From assembly GCF_000980885.2 (NCBI RefSeq), contig NZ_LBDA02000086.1, forward strand, positions 1 through 64,000: a stretch of DNA of 64,000 bases, given 5' to 3'. Source of the stretch: Streptomyces malaysiense. GTDB lineage: Bacteria; Actinomycetota; Actinomycetes; Streptomycetales; Streptomycetaceae. This document shows, in pieces, positions 50,292 to 59,581 of the stretch. Numbering within the stretch: the stretch's first letter is position 1; every line of letters begins with the position of its first letter. Below the pieces are notes generated by a model, which had not been told where the DNA came from, did no database searches, and worked only from the letters and a program-made list of their open reading frames with translations. Position numbers and translations under genes: made by a program.

Positions 50292-51632
50292 GTGCTGCGA
50301 GTCGCCGTCGTAGGATCCGGGCCGAGCGGGTGCTACACCGCCCAGCAGCTCGTCCAGCGGGACCCCGAGGTGCGTGTGGACGTGCTGGACCGGCTGCCCT
50401 GCCCGTACGGACTGGTCCGGTACGGCGTCGCCCCGGACCACGAGAAGATCAAGTCGCTCCAGGACGGCCTGCGTACGGTGCTGGAGCACGAGCGGGTGCG
50501 GTTCCTCGGCGGGGTGCGGGTGGGCGGGCCCGGCGGGGTGCCGGTGAAGGTGCTCCGCGGGCTGTACGACGCGGTGGTGTACTGCGTGGGCGCCGCGACC
50601 GACCGCCACCTCCGCATTCCGGGCGAGGAGCTGCCGGGCTGCTGGTCGGCGACCGAGTTCGTGGCCTGGTACAGCGCCCACCCGGACGCGGCCGACGCGG
50701 GTTTCCTGCGGGACGTGCGCTCGGCGGTGGTGATCGGCGCGGGCAACGTGGCGGTGGACGTCACCCGGATGCTGATGCGCGGCGCGGCCGAGCTGTGGCC
50801 GACGGACATGCCGCAGGGGGCACTGGACACCCTGGCGCGGAGCGGGGTCCGCGAGGTGCGGATGGTGGCGCGGCGCGGTCCCGCGCAGGCCCGCTTCACC
50901 ACCAAGGAACTGCGGGAGCTGGGCACCCTGCCCGGCACCCGGGTCGTGGTGCCGCAGGAGGACCTGGCGCTCGACCCGGTCGACACCGAGACGCTGCCGG
51001 CGGCGCGGCGGCGCAATCTGGACGTGCTGCGCGGCTGGGCGGAGCGGCCCCCGGCGGTGGCCGGCCGGCAGATCCGGCTGCGCTTCTTCCTGCGCCCGGT
51101 GGAGCTGCTGGCGGACGGCGGCCGGGTGGGCGCGGTCCGCTTCGAGCGCACGGCGCCGGACGGACGGGGCGGGGTGACGGGCACCGGGCGGTACGAGAAG
51201 GTGCCGGCGCAGCTGGTGCTGCGCTCGGTGGGCTATCGCGGGGTGCCGCTGGAGGGGCTGCCGTTCGACGAGCCGAGCGGCACGGTCCCGCACTCGGCGG
51301 GGCGGGTGGTGCGCGACGGCGTGGTCTCGCCCGGGGAGTACGTCGCCGGGTGGATCAAGCGGGGTCCGTCGGGCGTGATCGGCAGCAACCGGCCCTGCGC
51401 CAAGGAGACGGTGGCCTCGCTGCTCGCGGACGCCGCCGGGCCGGCCCGCTCGGACATGCGCGCTGACGCGGTCCCCGCGCTGCTGGCGGCGGGGGCCGAG
51501 CCGGTGCCCTGGGGCGGCTGGCTGGCGATCGAGCGGGCGGAGGCCGAGCTGGGCGCGCGCCTCGGCCGGGGCGTGGTCAAGCTCGCCGACTGGGACACCC
51601 TGCTGGCGGTGGCGCGGTCGCCGCAGCCCTGA
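50292..51632 (+). CDS. ferredoxin-NADP+ reductase, FprA/adrenodoxin-reductase type
   Basis: A 446-residue flavoprotein passing electrons from NADPH to ferredoxin, often for cytochrome P450. The FAD motif is VAVVGSGPSGCYTAQQL, CPYGLVRYGVAPDH is the family signature and the NADP motif is VVIGAGNVAVDVTRML. The C-terminus carries GWIKRGPSGVIGSNRPCAKE, also diagnostic. AGGAGC precedes the GTG. No P450 or ferredoxin gene lies in this window. Confidence 0.9.
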   Translation: MLRVAVVGSGPSGCYTAQQLVQRDPEVRVDVLDRLPCPYGLVRYGVAPDHEKIKSLQDGLRTVLEHERVRFLGGVRVGGPGGVPVKVLRGLYDAVVYCVGAATDRHLRIPGEELPGCWSATEFVAWYSAHPDAADAGFLRDVRSAVVIGAGNVAVDVTRMLMRGAAELWPTDMPQGALDTLARSGVREVRMVARRGPAQARFTTKELRELGTLPGTRVVVPQEDLALDPVDTETLPAARRRNLDVLRGWAERPPAVAGRQIRLRFFLRPVELLADGGRVGAVRFERTAPDGRGGVTGTGRYEKVPAQLVLRSVGYRGVPLEGLPFDEPSGTVPHSAGRVVRDGVVSPGEYVAGWIKRGPSGVIGSNRPCAKETVASLLADAAGPARSDMRADAVPALLAAGAEPVPWGGWLAIERAEAELGARLGRGVVKLADWDTLLAVARSPQP

Positions 51633-51642
51633 GGCCGCGCCC

Positions 51643-51999
51643 TCAGGTGTCCTCGCCGAGTCGGGCGTGCTGGCCCCTGGCGGCGGCGAGCAGGGCGTCG
51701 AGCAGGCCCGGGAAGAGGTCGTCCAGGTCGTCCCGGCGCAGGCCGCTCATCTTGGCCGTGCCCCGGTAGCACTGCCGGATGACGCCGCTCTCGCGCAGCA
51801 CCCGGAAGTGGTGCGTGGTGGTGGACTTGGTGACCGGCAGGTCGAAGCGCGAGCAGGACAACTCGTCGGCCGCGGTGGAGAGTTCACGGACGATGCGCAG
51901 CCGCACCGGGTCGGACAGCGCGTGCAGCACGGTCTCCAGTCGGATCTCCGCCCGATCGGGGTGCGGCAGCACCCGGCCGGGGGCGGCGGTCTCGGTCAC
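51643..51999 (-). CDS. ArsR-type winged-helix regulator, possibly redox-sensing
   Basis: A 118-residue regulator. The winged helix is LSDPVRLRIVRELSTAAD through DLPVTKSTTTHHFRVLRESG. Two cysteines, C49 (LSCSRFD) and C77 (RQCYRG), lie at the edges of the DNA-binding part. It is divergent from an Old Yellow Enzyme gene. In Corynebacterium glutamicum the thiol-sensing ArsR protein CyeR represses such an enzyme, so a similar switch is likely. Several TCGTA/TACGA repeats fill the gap. Confidence 0.87.
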   Translation of the reverse strand: MTETAAPGRVLPHPDRAEIRLETVLHALSDPVRLRIVRELSTAADELSCSRFDLPVTKSTTTHHFRVLRESGVIRQCYRGTAKMSGLRRDDLDDLFPGLLDALLAAARGQHARLGEDT

Positions 52000-52060
52000 G
52001 GCGGCCCACCTTCGTCGCTGGATTCGGGAAGCTCTACGCGCCTCGCATTGTACGGCAATG

Positions 52061-52113
52061 TACGAGAGTCATCGTAGTTTGACACTCCTCGTACTACGAG
52101 GTCTATCGTACGA
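52061..52113. promoter_or_regulatory. OYE promoter with clustered ArsR-type operators
   Basis: TTGACA (52079-52084) is a consensus -35, with TCTATC (52102-52107) 17 nt later as -10. CCTCGTA-C-TACGAGG (52087-52101), a perfect 15-bp palindrome, fills the spacer. TACGA-N6-TCGTA (52061-52076) lies upstream and TCGTACGA (52106-52113) overlaps the -10. Confidence 0.8.
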
Positions 52114-52147
52114 GCAGATCTGCGGTCCGTGACGAATGGAGTCTGTC

Positions 52148-53227
52148 GTGAGCGTGCTGTTCGAGCCCGTCACCCTGCGTGGAGTGACCATCCCCAACCG
52201 GGTGTGGATGCCGCCGATGTGCCAGTACTCGGCCGAGCCCGAGGGGCCGCTCACCGGCGCCCCGCACGACTGGCACCTCGCCCACTACGGGGCGCGGGCC
52301 ACCGGCGGTACCGGCCTGATCGTGGTGGAGGCCACCGCGGTCTCCCCGGAGGGCCGGATCTCCCCCTACGACCTCGGCCTGTGGAACGACACCCAGGTGG
52401 AGGCGTTCCGCCGGATCACCCGCTTCCTCTCCGCCCAGGGCACGGTGCCGGGCGTCCAGCTCGCGCACAGCGGCCGCAAGGCCTCGACCGAGCGGCCCTG
52501 GAAGGGTGGCGCGCCCGTCGGTCCGGAGGGGCACGGCTGGCAGCCCCTCGCCCCGAGCCCGCTGCCCTTCGCCGAGGGCCACCCGGTGCCGACCGAGCTG
52601 ACGGTCGATCAGATCAAGGACATGGTCGAGCAGTTCGGGCGGGCCGCGCGCCGGGCCCTGGAGGCGGGCTTCGAGGTCGTGGAGATCCACGGCGCCCACG
52701 GCTACCTGGTCCACGAGTTCCTCTCCCCGCACTCCAACCACCGCACCGACGCCTACGGCGGCTCGTACGAGAACCGCGTCCGCTTCGCGCTGGAGGTCGT
52801 GGACGCCGTACGGGCGGTGTGGCCCGAGGACAAGCCGCTGTTCTTCCGTGTCTCGGCCACGGACTGGCTGGAGGAGGGCGGCTGGACCGCGGACGACACG
52901 GTCCGTCTCGCCCGCGACCTGCGCGACCATGGCGTCGACCTCCTCGACGTCTCCACCGGCGGCAACGCCGTCGGCGTCGACATCCCGGTCGGGCCCGGCT
53001 ACCAGGTTCCGTTCGCCGCCCGGGTGAAGGCCGAGACCGGCCTTCCGGTCGCGGCGGTCGGCCTGATCACCGAGGCCGAGCAGGCGCAGAAGATCGTGGC
53101 GAACGGCGAGGCCGACGCCGTCCTGCTCGGCCGCGAGCTGCTGCGCGACCCCTCCTGGGCCCGGCACACCGCGCGGGAGCTGGGCGGCGACGTGCGGGTG
53201 CCGGAGCAGTACCTGCGCTCGGTGTGA
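52148..53227 (+). CDS. NADH:flavin oxidoreductase/Old Yellow Enzyme, YqjM type
   Basis: A 359-residue FMN ene-reductase that reduces activated C=C bonds and electrophiles. C25 in MPPMCQYSAE is the redox-tuning cysteine of YqjM-type enzymes, and HGAHGYLVHEFLSP with NHRTDAYGGSYENR are class signatures. I chose the GTG at 52148 because GGAG lies 7 nt upstream; an in-frame ATG at 52136 lacks one. Divergent ArsR and embedded operators imply induction by electrophiles or quinones. Confidence 0.9.
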   Translation: MSVLFEPVTLRGVTIPNRVWMPPMCQYSAEPEGPLTGAPHDWHLAHYGARATGGTGLIVVEATAVSPEGRISPYDLGLWNDTQVEAFRRITRFLSAQGTVPGVQLAHSGRKASTERPWKGGAPVGPEGHGWQPLAPSPLPFAEGHPVPTELTVDQIKDMVEQFGRAARRALEAGFEVVEIHGAHGYLVHEFLSPHSNHRTDAYGGSYENRVRFALEVVDAVRAVWPEDKPLFFRVSATDWLEEGGWTADDTVRLARDLRDHGVDLLDVSTGGNAVGVDIPVGPGYQVPFAARVKAETGLPVAAVGLITEAEQAQKIVANGEADAVLLGRELLRDPSWARHTARELGGDVRVPEQYLRSV

Positions 53228-53230
53228 GCC

Positions 53231-56200
53231 TCAGGCCGGCAGGAGTCGCACGACCGTCTCCTCCAGGCGGGGCAGCGCACGCTGCCCCGCCAGGGCGAGG
53301 GCGATGGCGACGGCCACGCCGCCCCAGGCGACCGGTCCGAGCGGGGTGCAGCCGAAGGCCCGGCTGAGCACCGGGGTCTGGACGACGGCGACGAGCACCG
53401 CGGCCGAGCCCAGCGAGGTGATCTGCACCAGCCGGCTGTCGCGCCGGTCGAGGAGGGTCTGCACCAGCTGGGTGCCGACCACCCCGCACAGCGCCATGGT
53501 GCTGGAGCGGCGGTCGGTGCCCGGGGTGAAGCGGCCGATCAGCCAGGCGGTGAGCGCGCCCAGGCAGGTGGTCAGCGCCCGGTGCCTGATCTGCCGCAGC
53601 AGCGGGTCGCCCAGCACCCCGGCGGCCTCCTCGACATGGGCGAGGTCCGCCTCGCCCTCCTTCTCCGTGACCGCGACCGCCATCGACGGGAACAGGTCGG
53701 TGAACAGGTTCACCATGAGCATCTGCCGGGTGGACAGCGGCGCCCGCCCGGACACCAGGGTGCCGATCAGGCCGAAGCCGACCTCGCCCGCGTTGCCGCC
53801 GATGAGGATGGCGATGGCGTCGGCCACGCTGTGCCACAGGGCGCGGCCCTCGCCGACCGCGTCGATCAGGACCGTGAGGTCGTCGTCGGTGAGCACGATG
53901 TCCGCGGCGTTGCGGGCGGCGGCCGAGCCGCGGGCGCTGATGCCGACGCCGATGTCGGCGGCGCGGATGGCCGCGGCGTCATTGGCGCCGTCGCCGACCA
54001 TGCCCACCACCCGCCCCGCGTCCCGCAGCGCCTCCACGACCTGGAGCTTCTGCTCGGGCGCCACCCGGGCCACCACGCCCGCGTCACGCAGCATCCGGGC
54101 CCGCGCCGCCCGGTTCGCGGCGGCCAGCTCGTCACCGGTGACCACCACGGTGCCCTCGGGCCAGCCCAGTTCGGCGGCGATGGCCCGCGCGGTCTGCGGA
54201 TGGTCGCCGGTGAGCACGACGGGTCGTACGCCCGCCTCCAGCAGCCCCTTGACCAGCGCCGTGGAGGTCTCACGGGGCACGTCGGACAGCGCCAGCACGC
54301 CGGTGAACTCCAGCTCCTGGAGCGGCTGTTCGAGCACCTCGGCCTCGTCCTCCCCATCCCCGAGACGCCGTTCGGCCACCGCCAGGACCCGCAGCCCCGA
54401 ACCGGCCAGCTCCTGGGCCGCGTCGGCGGCGCCCGCCGGGAGACCGGTGCAGGCGGGCAGTACGGTCTCGGGGGCGCCCTTGACCACGAGGACGCGGGAG
54501 CCGTCCCCGGTGCGTCCGACGGCGGCCGCGTAGCCGCGGGCGGCCTCGAAGGGCAGCCCGGCGAGCTGGATCCAGTCGGGATCGGGGCGGGCCGCGTCCA
54601 GGACCGCCTCGTCGGTGGCGTGCACCGGCCGCTCGGAGCCGCCGTTGAAGCGGGGACAGGCCCGCGCGGCGGCCCGTACGGTGCCCGCGGACCCGGCGGC
54701 GGCCACGGCGCGCACGGTGCCCTCGGCGTCGGACACCCGCACCAGGCGCAGCCGGTTCTCGGTGAGGGTGCCGGTCTTGTCGAAGCAGATGGTGTCCATC
54801 CGGCCGAGCGCCTCCAGGGTGCGCGGGGTGCGCACCAGGACGCCGCCGCGGCTGAGCCGGCGGGCCGCGGCCAGCTGGGCGACGGTGGCCACCAGCGGCA
54901 GCCCCTCCGGCACGGCGGCCACCGCGACCGCCACACCACCGCTGACCGCCTCGCGGATCGGGGTGCCGCGCAGCAGCGCGATGCCGGTCACCGCGGCGCC
55001 GCCCGCCAAGGTCAACGGCAGCGCCTTGCGGGTGAGTTCCTGGAGGCGGGCCTGGACGCCGGCCGCCGGGGGCATGCGCGCGGCGAGGTGCACGGCGCGG
55101 GCGGCCTCGGTGTGCTCACCGGTGCCGACCACGACGGCACGGGCCTCGCCCGCCACCACGGTCGTGCCCTCGAAGACCATGCAGCTGCGGTCGGCGACGG
55201 GCGCGTGCGGGGTGGGATCGGTGTCCTTCTCCACCGGCAGGGACTCGCCGGTCAGCGCGGACTCGTCCACCTCCAGGCCCTCCTGCCACAGCAGCCGGGC
55301 ATCGGCGGGCACCACGTCGTCTCCCTTGAGCTGGATCACATCGCCCGGCGTGAGCTTGCCCGCCTCCACGGTCCGGGTGCCGCCGGCCGGTGCCTCCTCC
55401 TCCGGGGGCACCAGGCGCGCCTTGCGCTTCTGGTCCGCGACCAGACCGGACAACGCCCGTTCGGCGCGCAGCCGTTGGACGCCTCCGACCAGGGCGTTCA
55501 GATCCAGGGCGCCGACCACGAGCAGGGCGTCCACCGCCGAGCCGAGGATCGCGGAGGCGGCCGAGCCGACGGCGAGGACCGGGGTGAGCGGGTCGTGCAG
55601 CTCGCCGCGGACGGCCTGGCCGAGCTGGTAGGACCAGCGCACGGGGGCGACGAGCGGATGCCGGGACACCCCGTCGGCCGCCTCCCGCAGCCCCTCGGCC
55701 AGCGCGCCCAACGGCGTTCTCACGGCCTCGGGTCGGTGTTCGAGCCGGTCCCTGGTCTGCTCCGGGTCCAGCTCGTGCCAGTGCACCCGGGGGCGGGGGT
55801 GCGGGGCGCGGGCCACCGCCACGCCGAGCGCGGCGCGCATCCCGGACAGCAGTGCCACGGCGGCGCCCACGTCGACGGGCGCGTGCCGCAGCCCCGGCAG
55901 CACGGCCAGCCGCCCCCGGCCGCCCTTCGCCTCGCCGACGGCCACCAGCAGTCCGGACAGCGCCGCGCCGGACCGGGCCAGGGTCTGGGACCGCCCGCCG
56001 ACCGCGCGGGCGGCCGGAATCGCGATCAGTACCCGCCACACGTCGGGCAGGCCGTGCAGGGCCAGCATGTCCGCGCCCCACACCACCGCGCCGTCGCGGT
56101 CGGTGAGGGCGACTGCGACGTCGCTGGCACGCAGCGCGGCCAGGACGTCGCTCTCCTCGGCCGAGCGCACCCGGGCGACGGTGAGCACGGTGTGCGTCTC

Positions 56201-57664
56201 GCCGCGCGCCTCGTGGACCACGTCGTCCAGCGGCCGGCGGGCGTCCACGACCTGGTCGGCGAGGCCCGTGAAGTCCTCCAGGGCGGGGTCGTCCACCAGC
56301 ACCACCCGCAGCCCGGCCCGGCGGGCGGCGTCCAGCACGGGCTCGGCCCACGGGTCCGCCTCGCCGTCCGCGCCGCGCAGTGCTCCGGCGTGCAGGACGA
56401 CCGTCCCGGCCAGGTCCAGCCGGCGCAGCCGCTCCGGGTCGCGGACCAGCACTCCGGTCCTGGACAGGGCGGCGCCGAGCACGGCGTGGAAGGCGGCGGG
56501 GCCGTACCGGGCGGCCTTGGGGGAACCGGCGAGCACCGCCTCGGCCGCCTCGGTGCCGTCGTGCTTGACCAGCAGGGTGGCCGCGGCGCCCAGCAGGCTG
56601 CCGGCCGAGGCGTGGGAGGCGTACTCCTGGGCGGGCGACTCGCGCAGCGGCGGCCGTGGCTCGGCGCCGGGGGCGAGGCTGACGCGGTCGGGGGCGCACA
56701 GCTCGTCGTGCACCGCGTCGAAGGCGACCGCGCGGGCCACGGTCTCGGCGATCTGGCAGGCGCGCAGGGTGCCGTCGAGCAGCAGCGACGCGGGGGTCTG
56801 CCCGGCGCCGTGCGCGGCGGCGTTGGCGGTGGCCAGCACCAGGTCCATCCGGTCGGGTCCCAGGCGGGCGCGCAGCCAGGCGCGGAACCGGGGGTTCTCC
56901 CGCAGCAGCGTCACCACGGCGGTCAGCAGCCGGGGCGACGGCGGCAGCCGCAGCGCGTACCCGGTCACCGCGACGGCGGTGCCCAGCGCGTCGACCCCGA
57001 ACGTGGCCACGGCGGTCCGCACCCCCGCGGGGTCGGCCGGGTGGGTGCTCTCCTCCACGTCGCCGGCGGCCAGTTCGAGCCCGTGCCGGGCGGCGAGCCG
57101 CGCGGCGTGCTCGACCACCTCGTCGGTGGCCTCCTCCTCGGTCGCGCTCACGACCAGCCGGGCGAGACCGTCGTCCCAGTAGGCGAAGAGCACGTCGGGG
57201 CGATCGGCGAGGGTCCGGGCGATACGGCGGGCGAGGTGCGGGGTCGGGCTGGGAGGTGGTGTCCCGGGTCCCGGGCGCCCCGCACCGGCCGGGGGCGGGG
57301 TTGCGGTCGCGGGATGTCCGGGGACGGGAGGTGCCGTCCTCTCCGCGGGACCGGGGGCGGTCCCGGGAGCCGGGGGCGGGGCCTGCGGGCCGGCCGGTCC
57401 GGCGGCGGGCGCGGGCGCGACGGGACGCAGGGCGAGGTGGGCGCGGGTGCCGGAGCGCCAGTGGTCCCCGGAGCCGGGGAGGGTGTTGCGGGCGACACGG
57501 GCGACCCGTACGGCGGCGTCCACGCCACGCACGCCGGCCCGCGCGGTGCCGGCGGCCGCGCCGGCGGCCACTCCCACCGCGGGCACGGCGGCGCGGGCGA
57601 GCAGGCGTGGGGCCGCGGGCAGCAGCCGCAGGGTGGCCCGCGGCACGGTGAACAGACCTGGCAA
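53231..57664 (-). CDS. giant cation P-type ATPase with degenerate N-terminal half (CtpI-like)
   Basis: A 1477-residue pump, about 600 longer than ordinary P-type ATPases. The C-terminal half is complete: TGES at 805-808, PEGLP at 919-923, the phosphorylated D962 in DKTGTLT and GDGAND at 1224-1229. PEGLP suggests a Ca/Mg/Mn-type P2 pump. The N-terminal half looks like a decayed second ATPase: DLAGT at 417 replaces DKTGT, and SDVAVALTDRDGAVVWGADM replaces the hinge. A Pro-rich linker spans about residues 80-140. Mycobacterial CtpI has a similar size and plan. The start is TTG. The partner gene lies 10 nt upstream. Confidence 0.87.
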   Translation of the reverse strand: MPGLFTVPRATLRLLPAAPRLLARAAVPAVGVAAGAAAGTARAGVRGVDAAVRVARVARNTLPGSGDHWRSGTRAHLALRPVAPAPAAGPAGPQAPPPAPGTAPGPAERTAPPVPGHPATATPPPAGAGRPGPGTPPPSPTPHLARRIARTLADRPDVLFAYWDDGLARLVVSATEEEATDEVVEHAARLAARHGLELAAGDVEESTHPADPAGVRTAVATFGVDALGTAVAVTGYALRLPPSPRLLTAVVTLLRENPRFRAWLRARLGPDRMDLVLATANAAAHGAGQTPASLLLDGTLRACQIAETVARAVAFDAVHDELCAPDRVSLAPGAEPRPPLRESPAQEYASHASAGSLLGAAATLLVKHDGTEAAEAVLAGSPKAARYGPAAFHAVLGAALSRTGVLVRDPERLRRLDLAGTVVLHAGALRGADGEADPWAEPVLDAARRAGLRVVLVDDPALEDFTGLADQVVDARRPLDDVVHEARGETHTVLTVARVRSAEESDVLAALRASDVAVALTDRDGAVVWGADMLALHGLPDVWRVLIAIPAARAVGGRSQTLARSGAALSGLLVAVGEAKGGRGRLAVLPGLRHAPVDVGAAVALLSGMRAALGVAVARAPHPRPRVHWHELDPEQTRDRLEHRPEAVRTPLGALAEGLREAADGVSRHPLVAPVRWSYQLGQAVRGELHDPLTPVLAVGSAASAILGSAVDALLVVGALDLNALVGGVQRLRAERALSGLVADQKRKARLVPPEEEAPAGGTRTVEAGKLTPGDVIQLKGDDVVPADARLLWQEGLEVDESALTGESLPVEKDTDPTPHAPVADRSCMVFEGTTVVAGEARAVVVGTGEHTEAARAVHLAARMPPAAGVQARLQELTRKALPLTLAGGAAVTGIALLRGTPIREAVSGGVAVAVAAVPEGLPLVATVAQLAAARRLSRGGVLVRTPRTLEALGRMDTICFDKTGTLTENRLRLVRVSDAEGTVRAVAAAGSAGTVRAAARACPRFNGGSERPVHATDEAVLDAARPDPDWIQLAGLPFEAARGYAAAVGRTGDGSRVLVVKGAPETVLPACTGLPAGAADAAQELAGSGLRVLAVAERRLGDGEDEAEVLEQPLQELEFTGVLALSDVPRETSTALVKGLLEAGVRPVVLTGDHPQTARAIAAELGWPEGTVVVTGDELAAANRAARARMLRDAGVVARVAPEQKLQVVEALRDAGRVVGMVGDGANDAAAIRAADIGVGISARGSAAARNAADIVLTDDDLTVLIDAVGEGRALWHSVADAIAILIGGNAGEVGFGLIGTLVSGRAPLSTRQMLMVNLFTDLFPSMAVAVTEKEGEADLAHVEEAAGVLGDPLLRQIRHRALTTCLGALTAWLIGRFTPGTDRRSSTMALCGVVGTQLVQTLLDRRDSRLVQITSLGSAAVLVAVVQTPVLSRAFGCTPLGPVAWGGVAVAIALALAGQRALPRLEETVVRLLPA

Positions 57665-57674
57665 GGGGCTCTCC

Positions 57675-58196
57675 TCAGCGGGTGGTGCGGTCGGGGCGCG
57701 CGGTGGGGCCGAAGGGGCCGGTCACCGTCTTCGGGGTGGTGTCCTGGGAGCCGTCGGCGGGGACGGGTCCGGGGCGATGCCCGTGTCCGTGTCCGCCTTC
57801 GCCGTGGTGCCGGTGGGGTTGCTCCTGGGGTCCGTGCGCCGGCGTGTCCGCGCCGGACCGGAGCGCGGCGGTACCGAGATCGTGCGGAGCCGCCGGCCGG
57901 CCCTCGCCGGTCCCGTCGCCGCGGGCGCCGGGCCGGGGCTGGGTGAGCCAGGCCACCGCCGCGCCGGTCAGGGCCACGGGCCACTCCACGACGCCCGCCG
58001 CGCCGAGCACGCCCGCTCCCGCGTACACCGCGATGCGCCGCCCGCGCGGGGAGACGGCGCCCACCTTGTCCAGGGTCTTCTCAGCCGCGCTTCCCACCGC
58101 CGCGGCACCCGGCACCTTGCGCAGCACCGAGGCGGCACCACGCAGGGGCGCCCTGAGGGTCGACGACAGGGCCGACGACGCGTTCTGCTCAGCCAT
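57675..58196 (-). CDS. small membrane protein linked to the P-type ATPase
   Basis: A 173-residue protein with a central hydrophobic stretch (AVYAGAGVLGAAGVVEWP and VALTGAAVAWLTQ), probably two short helices, and a His/Gly-rich tail (HRHHGEGGHGHGHRPG) that could bind metal. GAGGAGAG precedes the ATG. It lies 10 nt upstream of the ATPase gene on the same strand, so it is probably an accessory subunit or metal-binding partner. Function otherwise unknown. Confidence 0.75.
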   Translation of the reverse strand: MAEQNASSALSSTLRAPLRGAASVLRKVPGAAAVGSAAEKTLDKVGAVSPRGRRIAVYAGAGVLGAAGVVEWPVALTGAAVAWLTQPRPGARGDGTGEGRPAAPHDLGTAALRSGADTPAHGPQEQPHRHHGEGGHGHGHRPGPVPADGSQDTTPKTVTGPFGPTARPDRTTR

Positions 58197-58755
58197 GACT
58201 CTCCTCGGGTGAGATCGTCGTCCGACTGCCCCACCGAGTACCCCCGACCGTGCCGGTCCTCCTCCTGCCTCCCAGGGAACGCCCTGCACGTCGGGTGCGC
58301 CACCCGCTGGGAGGGGGCCGGCGGGCCGTTCGGTCGCCGGGGGCGTCGAGCCGTCATGGCCCGCATGCCCGGTGGGCCGGCTCAGGAAGGGCGCGGGGAC
58401 TGCTCCGCATGAGGCCAAGCCGGGCTCTCGGGCGATCGAGGGGCCGGCCGGCGGCGGCGCCGGGGCGGGTGTGGTCGAGCGAGCCGACGTCGTACGACAG
58501 CACGTGCGGGTGGCCCGTCCGGCGGGCCGGGGTGGCGACGGGCGCGGAGGCGGTGGGCGCGCGGGCGGGCCGGAACCAGGTGCGGATGGAACCGGGGAGC
58601 CGGCGGCCTGGTCGGCACGGCATCCGAGACACCCCCACGCCCGGCGGCGCGGGGCGGCTCGATGGGCGTGCCACGCGCGACAACAGGACTTCCCCCTCGT
58701 AACCACCCGCGCCGTACCGCCGCCGGAGCGAAGGCACCGCCCGGTCAGCGGCCCC
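58197..58755. other. 559-bp gap without a supported gene
   Basis: Upstream of the ATPase operon and downstream of the PaaX gene. Frames stay open on both strands but none has a start site plus recognisable product. It should contain the ATPase operon promoter; I cannot place it. Confidence 0.5.
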
Positions 58756-59517
58756 TCAGCCCCGGACCCGTCCCTCCACCCCGACCGACGCCGCCACCTC
58801 CCGCTGGTAACCGGCGTACGCCGTGCGCAGGTCGGGGCCCGGCCAGGTCGGGGGGAGGAGGGCCGGGGGGAGAACGGGGTCGCCCAGGAGGTGGCGGACG
58901 ACCGCGGCGAAGGCGGTCAGACGGTCGGCGGGGCGGGGGGCGTCGGCGGCGGAGGCGAGCAGGGCGCGGGCGGTGACCGCCCAGGCGGACAGGGGCCACA
59001 GTCGCTCGACGAGGTCGTGCGCGGGCTCGTCCGGGCGGGCGGTGTACGTCGCCGCCACCTCGTGGAGCGCGGCCGGCAGGCGCCGGTCGAGATTGGCCGG
59101 ACGCAGCCACACGCCCTCGCGCAGCTCGGCCAGGCGCAGGCCGGTCAGCCGGGCGCGCAGCTCGGCGCGTTCGGCCGCGCCGCGTCCCGTCGCCGTGATG
59201 ACCACCATCTCCCAGTCGCCGTCCCACACCCGGGTGCGGGGATGGACCGCGTCGTCCTGGCGGCGTTGCCTGGCCAGCAGCCGTTCGCTCAACCCGTAGA
59301 CCGCGTCGGTGCGCCACAGGTCGCCCGCGGCCACCATGCGGCTCAGCGCGGCCCGCAGCGTGGAGCCGCCGACTCCGAAGGGTTCGACCAGCCGCACGAG
59401 GTCCTTCACGGGCAGCTCGGGCGGGTGCACGGCCAGGAGCAGGCTGAGCACGACCGACCGGGCGGACAGGGGCCGCAGGCCGGCCGCCTCCGGCCCGGAC
59501 GACACGTTCATGCGCAT
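58756..59517 (-). CDS. PaaX family transcriptional regulator
   Basis: A 253-residue regulator. The N-terminal winged helix is LVRLVEPFGVGGSTLRAALS then RMVAAGDLWR, followed by the PaaX middle domain (RVWDGDWEMVVIT) and C-terminal domain (LVERLWPLSAW). E. coli PaaX senses phenylacetyl-CoA. TAAAGT (59531-59526 on the minus strand) ends 8 nt before the ATG at 59517, so I choose that start and predict a leaderless mRNA. Divergent from an acyl-CoA dehydrogenase gene, its likely target. Confidence 0.88.
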   Translation of the reverse strand: MRMNVSSGPEAAGLRPLSARSVVLSLLLAVHPPELPVKDLVRLVEPFGVGGSTLRAALSRMVAAGDLWRTDAVYGLSERLLARQRRQDDAVHPRTRVWDGDWEMVVITATGRGAAERAELRARLTGLRLAELREGVWLRPANLDRRLPAALHEVAATYTARPDEPAHDLVERLWPLSAWAVTARALLASAADAPRPADRLTAFAAVVRHLLGDPVLPPALLPPTWPGPDLRTAYAGYQREVAASVGVEGRVRG

Positions 59518-59525
59518 GGGCACGT

Positions 59526-59581
59526 ACTTTACGGGCGACCCGGTGTTGCGCTATTGCTACAGCCGCAGGGAAAGTGCAACA
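59526..59581. promoter_or_regulatory. PaaX/AidB divergent control region
   Basis: Contains the PaaX -10 (TAAAGT, 59531-59526) and the spaced inverted repeat TGTTGCGC (59544-59551) / GTGCAACA (59574-59581), 7 of 8 matching, which covers the ribosome site and start of the AidB-like gene. Confidence 0.5.

Noticed and set aside
53582-57946. A 1454-codon plus-strand frame opposite the P-type ATPase
   Set aside because: The minus frame contains TGES, DKTGT and GDGAND motifs in order. The plus frame is a Gly/Arg/His-rich shadow.
58354-58737. 127-codon minus-strand frame upstream of the ATPase operon
   Set aside because: Arg/Pro/Ala-rich with no recognisable domain or ribosome site. It looks like random GC-rich reading.
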